A stretch of DNA of 64,000 nt from Erpobdella octoculata. Its lineage: Eukaryota > Annelida > Clitellata > Hirudinida > Erpobdellidae. Positions 60,301 through 64,000 of the stretch are shown in pieces. A program made the position numbers and the translations under genes. Each line of letters starts with the position of its first letter. Position 1 is the first letter of the stretch. Location of the stretch: the NCBI GenBank assembly GCA_963978895.1, contig OZ022246.1:15438549-15502548 (forward strand). The letters run 5' to 3'. Under the pieces are notes generated by a model. That model was given only the letters and a program-made list of their open reading frames with translations. It did not search any database and was not told the DNA's origin.

Positions 60301-63240
60301 TAATAGGAATAATATTAGCAAATTAGTTAATTTTCGTAATTAATAATATTATTAATAATTAAAATAAGAGGAATAATAATTACAAAATAGAAAAATGTCA
60401 TTAAATATTCCCGCAAAGCGTCAAACTTTCCAATAATAGAAATAATATTAGCAAAATAGTTAATCTTCGTTATTAATAATAATTAAAATAAGAGGAATAA
60501 TAATTGTAAAATAGTAAATTGTCGTTAATAATAATTTACATAAATAAAAAACCCGCCGACTACTACTTTGGTGATTTATTTATTTTCAACTTGTCTATAT
60601 TTAGCGATGACGAACGATGCTATATTTATCCGCAAAGCGTTAGATTTTCGCGGCTAATAACTTTTTATTTAAACAATTTAACAAAAAAGTTCCCTAACAA
60701 ACCTTGTTCAGCGTCTCATAATCTATCAACGTGAGTTTTTTCAGACCTGCAGATGCTAATCGGGTGACATAATACATACATAATACATAATACATACATC
60801 ATTGCGCTTTTATAGTAGGGAACCAGCGCTTGACGCGCGCGAAGCGTGTGATTTTTTACCTATTAATAGTAAAAGTAGTCGCACTTAAATAGCACTCTAA
60901 GCACAAAAACAACACCAATGCGCTAATATAGTAATAACTTTAAGCACGCTTCGCAAGCGAAGCGTGTGACTAAAATAGTTAGTAGCAGATGATTTTTCAC
61001 TTGGACACGTTTTGGAATGGTCTTCTATTTGATTGGATGATTTAAGAAAAAATTCCTACGTAAAAAAACCTTTAATGGGCGAATTGGAAAAATCAGCTTA
61101 CGAAAAAAACCATGTTAATTGGGTGATAGTGAAAAAACCGCCTATGAAAAACACTGTTAATTTGATGGTATCGGAAAAACAGCTTACGAAAAAAACAACA
61201 TTTATTGGGTGATAGTGAAAAAACCTTTAATGGCTTATAATGAAAAAAAAACCGCCTACAAAAAAATCCAACCTTCAATGGCTGATAATGGAAAAACCCG
61301 CCGATGTACTACCTCGGTGATTTATTTATTTTCAATTTGTTTATAATAAGTTATGACGTATACTCAAAATATATCCGCAAAGCGTCGAACTTTCCAATAA
61401 TAGGAATATTATTAGCAAATTAGTTAATATTCGTAAATAATAATATTACTAATAATTAAAATAAGAGGAATAATAATTAAAAAATAGAAAAATATCGTTA
61501 ATAATATTTTTATTAAATATATCCGCAAAGCGTCGAACTTTCCCATAGTTGGTATAATATTAGCAAAATAGTTAATCTTCGTTAATAATAATATTATTAA
61601 TAATTAAAATAAGAGGAATAATAATTGCAAAATATTAAATTGTCGTTATTAATAATTTACAACTTGCTTAAAATTTTGAAAAACACGCCAATTTATGTTC
61701 TTATTTATTTCTTATTTATTTTCAACTTGTTTATATTGAGTGATGACGTATTCTCATTTTTGGGAAAACCCGCTTCGCAAAATATTCTACTTCGGTGATT
61801 TGTTTATTTTCAATTTGTTTATAATGTGTGATGACGTAATCCCAAAATTAGGAAAACCCCGCCGAAGTAGTATACTTCGGTTATTTGTTTTTTTTTCAAC
61901 TTGTTTATATTCAGCGATGACGTACGATGCATTATATATATATATCCGCAAAGCGTTAAACTTTCACGGCTAATAACTTTTTATTTAAACATTTTAACAA
62001 AAAAGTGCCCTAACAAACCGTGTTCAGCGTCTCATAATCTATCAACGTGAGTTTTTTCAGACCTGCAGATGCTAATCGGGTGACATAATACATATAATAC
62101 ATAATACATACATCATTGCGCTTTTATAGTAGGGATCGTGAAAAAACCGCCTACGAAAAACACAATATTAAATGAATAGTATCGAAAACAACAGCCTACG
62201 AAAAAAAACACATTTATTGGGTGATCGTGAAAAAACCGCCTACGAAAAACACAATATTAAATGGATAGTATCGAAAACAACAGCCTACAAAAAAACAACG
62301 TATTTTGGGTGATAGGGAAAAAAGCCTAAGAAAAAACCCAACCTTTAATGGCTGATAATGAAAAAAACCGTTAAAAAAAAAACCAACCTTCAATGGCTGA
62401 TATTGGGAAAACCCGCCGATGTACTACTTCGGTGATTTATTTATTTTCAACTTGTTTATATTGAGTTATGACGTATGCTCTAAATATATTCGCAAAGCGT
62501 CGAACTTTCCAATAATACGAATATTATTAGCCAATTAGTTAATATTCCTAAATAATAAAATTATTATTAATTAAAATAAGAGGAATAATAATTAAAAAAT
62601 AGAAAAATGTCGTTAATAATATTTTTATTAAATATATCCGCAAAGCGTCGAACTTTCCAATAATAGGAATAATATTAGCAAAATAGTTAATCTTCGTTAA
62701 TAATAATTTCATTAAATATATCCACAAAGCGTCGAACTTTCCAATAATCGGAATAATATTAGCAAAATAGTTAACCTTTGTTAATAATAATAATTAAAAT
62801 AAGAGGAATAATAATTGCAAAATAGTTAATTGTCGTTAATAATAATTTTCAACTTGTTTAAAATTGGGAAAAACCCGCCGACTACTATTTCGGTGATTTA
62901 TTTATTTTCAACTTGTTTATATTCAGCGATGACGTACGATGCATTATATATATCCGCAAAGCGTTAAACTTTCGCGGCTAATAACTTTTTATTTAAACAT
63001 TTTAACAAAAAAGTGCCCTATTAAACCATGTTCAGCGTCTCATAATCTATCAACGTGAGTTTTTTCAGACCTGCAGATGCTAATCGGGTGACATAATACA
63101 TCATTGCGCTTTTATAGTAGGGACCAGCTCTTTGACTAGCTAGGAAGCTGAAACTTTCAGCATAGCTTTATATTGGACCAGCAGTTGACGCACGCTTCGC
63201 GCGCGAAGCGTGTGAGTTTTTATATATTAAAAAAACCAAC
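57373..63240. repeat. Higher-order repeat region
   Basis: A module of about 250 bp (GATGACGTACGATGCATTAT … TCAGACCTGCAGATGCTAAT … ATTGCGCTTTTATAGTAGGG) occurs at about 57580-57830, 60566-60825, 61870-62138 and 62889-63127. Between copies, a block with CGTCGAACTTTCCAATAATA recurs at least eight times, and ACCCGCCGA … CTTCGGTGATTTATTTATTT about nine times. Frames here are products of the repeats. This looks like a locally amplified non-coding transposon or complex satellite. Confidence 0.75.
58083..59556. mobile_element. Foldback/MULE-like element, third family
   Basis: Ends GGTGTCACGACAAAACG and inverted GGTTCCACGACAAAACG, both continuing into many 14-15-bp tandem units (ACAAAATGTTCACG) in inverted orientation. 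The 9-bp duplication ATTTTCAAC is at 58074-58082 and 59557-59565. The target lies inside the ATTTATTTTCAACTTG block of the surrounding repeat. The interior (58300-59230) is non-coding. Confidence 0.9.
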
Positions 63241-63890
63241 AACTAAAAAAATTGCTTATAGTGATAAAAAACCGCCAACAAAAAAACCTTTCAATGACCG
63301 ATATTTAAGAAAGCGCTTTTAATGGCTGATATTAAAAAAAACAGCCTTTAATGGTTGATGATGACAAAAAAGGACTTGCCTTTTTTGATAGGAAAGCAAT
63401 CGAAGTTTTTAAGTTTCACTTATACTTTATATAGCGTTTGCTCAAAGTTACAGAAAGAAATTGGTAAGTTCTTGTGGCCCTCGATTCCCACCCGATGTCC
63501 AAAACCAATATTATTACCATTGTTCATTTAAAATAAAATAAAAACACTTGCTACAAAAATCAAATTTTTTTATGACAGGTCAATACAGTAATAGTACAAT
63601 GTAAAGCATGCTCTAAGTATGCTAAGTATGCTCTAAGCATATCAGTAAAGCAAGACAATAGATTATATTGTTGAAACGGATTTCAATAAGCGAGGAGGTT
63701 CATAAAATGGTGCAGGAGACGTTGAGGCCAATTACCGTGGACGTTCGACGTGATAAACTGCGAAGTGGTGAGAATAGAATCGATTCAAGTGACGATCACA
63801 GAATAGACTTGTACACGATGTTAGTGCATCTGCCATTCACTTTTATAGTAGGGAATGACAAATTCATGATTCAATTAAAAACGAGTAAAT
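63241..63890. other. Unannotated sequence with a small frame
   Basis: A 74-codon frame at 63668-63892 starts with MLKRISISEEVHKMVQETLR; it is not recognised and codon support is weak. No other feature. Confidence 0.3.
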
Positions 63891-64000
63891 GAAAAAACGA
63901 GTTTTTTAACACAAACTTTAATTTCAAATACACTCGATTTAGAAATACGAAAGATGTTCAAAATAAGTTTTTTTAATTGACTTATGTATTGTCATCCAAT
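63891..64000. repeat. Dispersed repeat shared with 25575 and 55493
   Basis: About 95 bp (CTCGATTTAGAAATACGAAA, AAGATGTTCAAAATAAG) match 25590-25682 directly and 55493-55590 inverted. Nature unknown. Confidence 0.55.

Overview
This is AT-rich nuclear DNA from an animal, most likely an invertebrate. The evidence is spliced genes with GT-AG introns, AATAAA-type 3' ends, long (TA)n tracts, and many animal transposon families (copia, Gypsy, CR1-type LINEs, Penelope-like, Helitron, hAT, pogo, ISL2EU, foldback/MULE-like). The sequence does not fix the phylum. No bacterial or phage genes, CRISPR array or rRNA were seen.

Host genes are small islands between transposons. (1) The three 3' coding exons of a kish-A/TMEM167A homologue lie at 28227-28574 (+) and look intact; the exon with the start codon was not found. 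(2) Two exons of a UPF0488 (C8orf33-type) gene lie at 35719-36021 (-). (3) Two exons resembling the TFIIS central domain of PHF3/DIDO-type proteins lie at 22455-22844 (-).

Layout: 1-2010, ISL2EU-type transposon (DDE transposase end plus convergent YqaJ nuclease). 2420-6420, CR1-type LINE. 6425-13760, a large candidate DNA transposon holding a nearly complete copia element (8613-13147). 14058-17950, a foldback-like transposon containing two hAT elements, one of which contains a second copy of the same foldback element. 18344-20673 and 39230-40455, two copies of another 9-bp-TSD family. 21242-22075, 26171-26960 and 34252-35509, Penelope-like remnants, each with a hammerhead-ribozyme-like motif. 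23395-24960 and 32327-33500, further LINE fragments. 28922-30806, a pogo-type element with no DDE domain. 41336-42544, Helitron-like non-autonomous repeats. 45200-57371, a decayed Helitron split by a Gypsy element (itself split by a MITE), a 2.6-kb DNA transposon (itself split by a hAT element) and a LINE fragment. 57373-63240, higher-order repeats containing a third foldback-like element (58083-59556).

Most boundaries come from matching target-site duplications (TSDs), and for several insertions a second copy of the host repeat shows the empty site. The window reads as a layered record of transposition. The strongest unexpected signals are the three hammerhead-like motifs with changing but still pairing stems, and the self-nested foldback elements.
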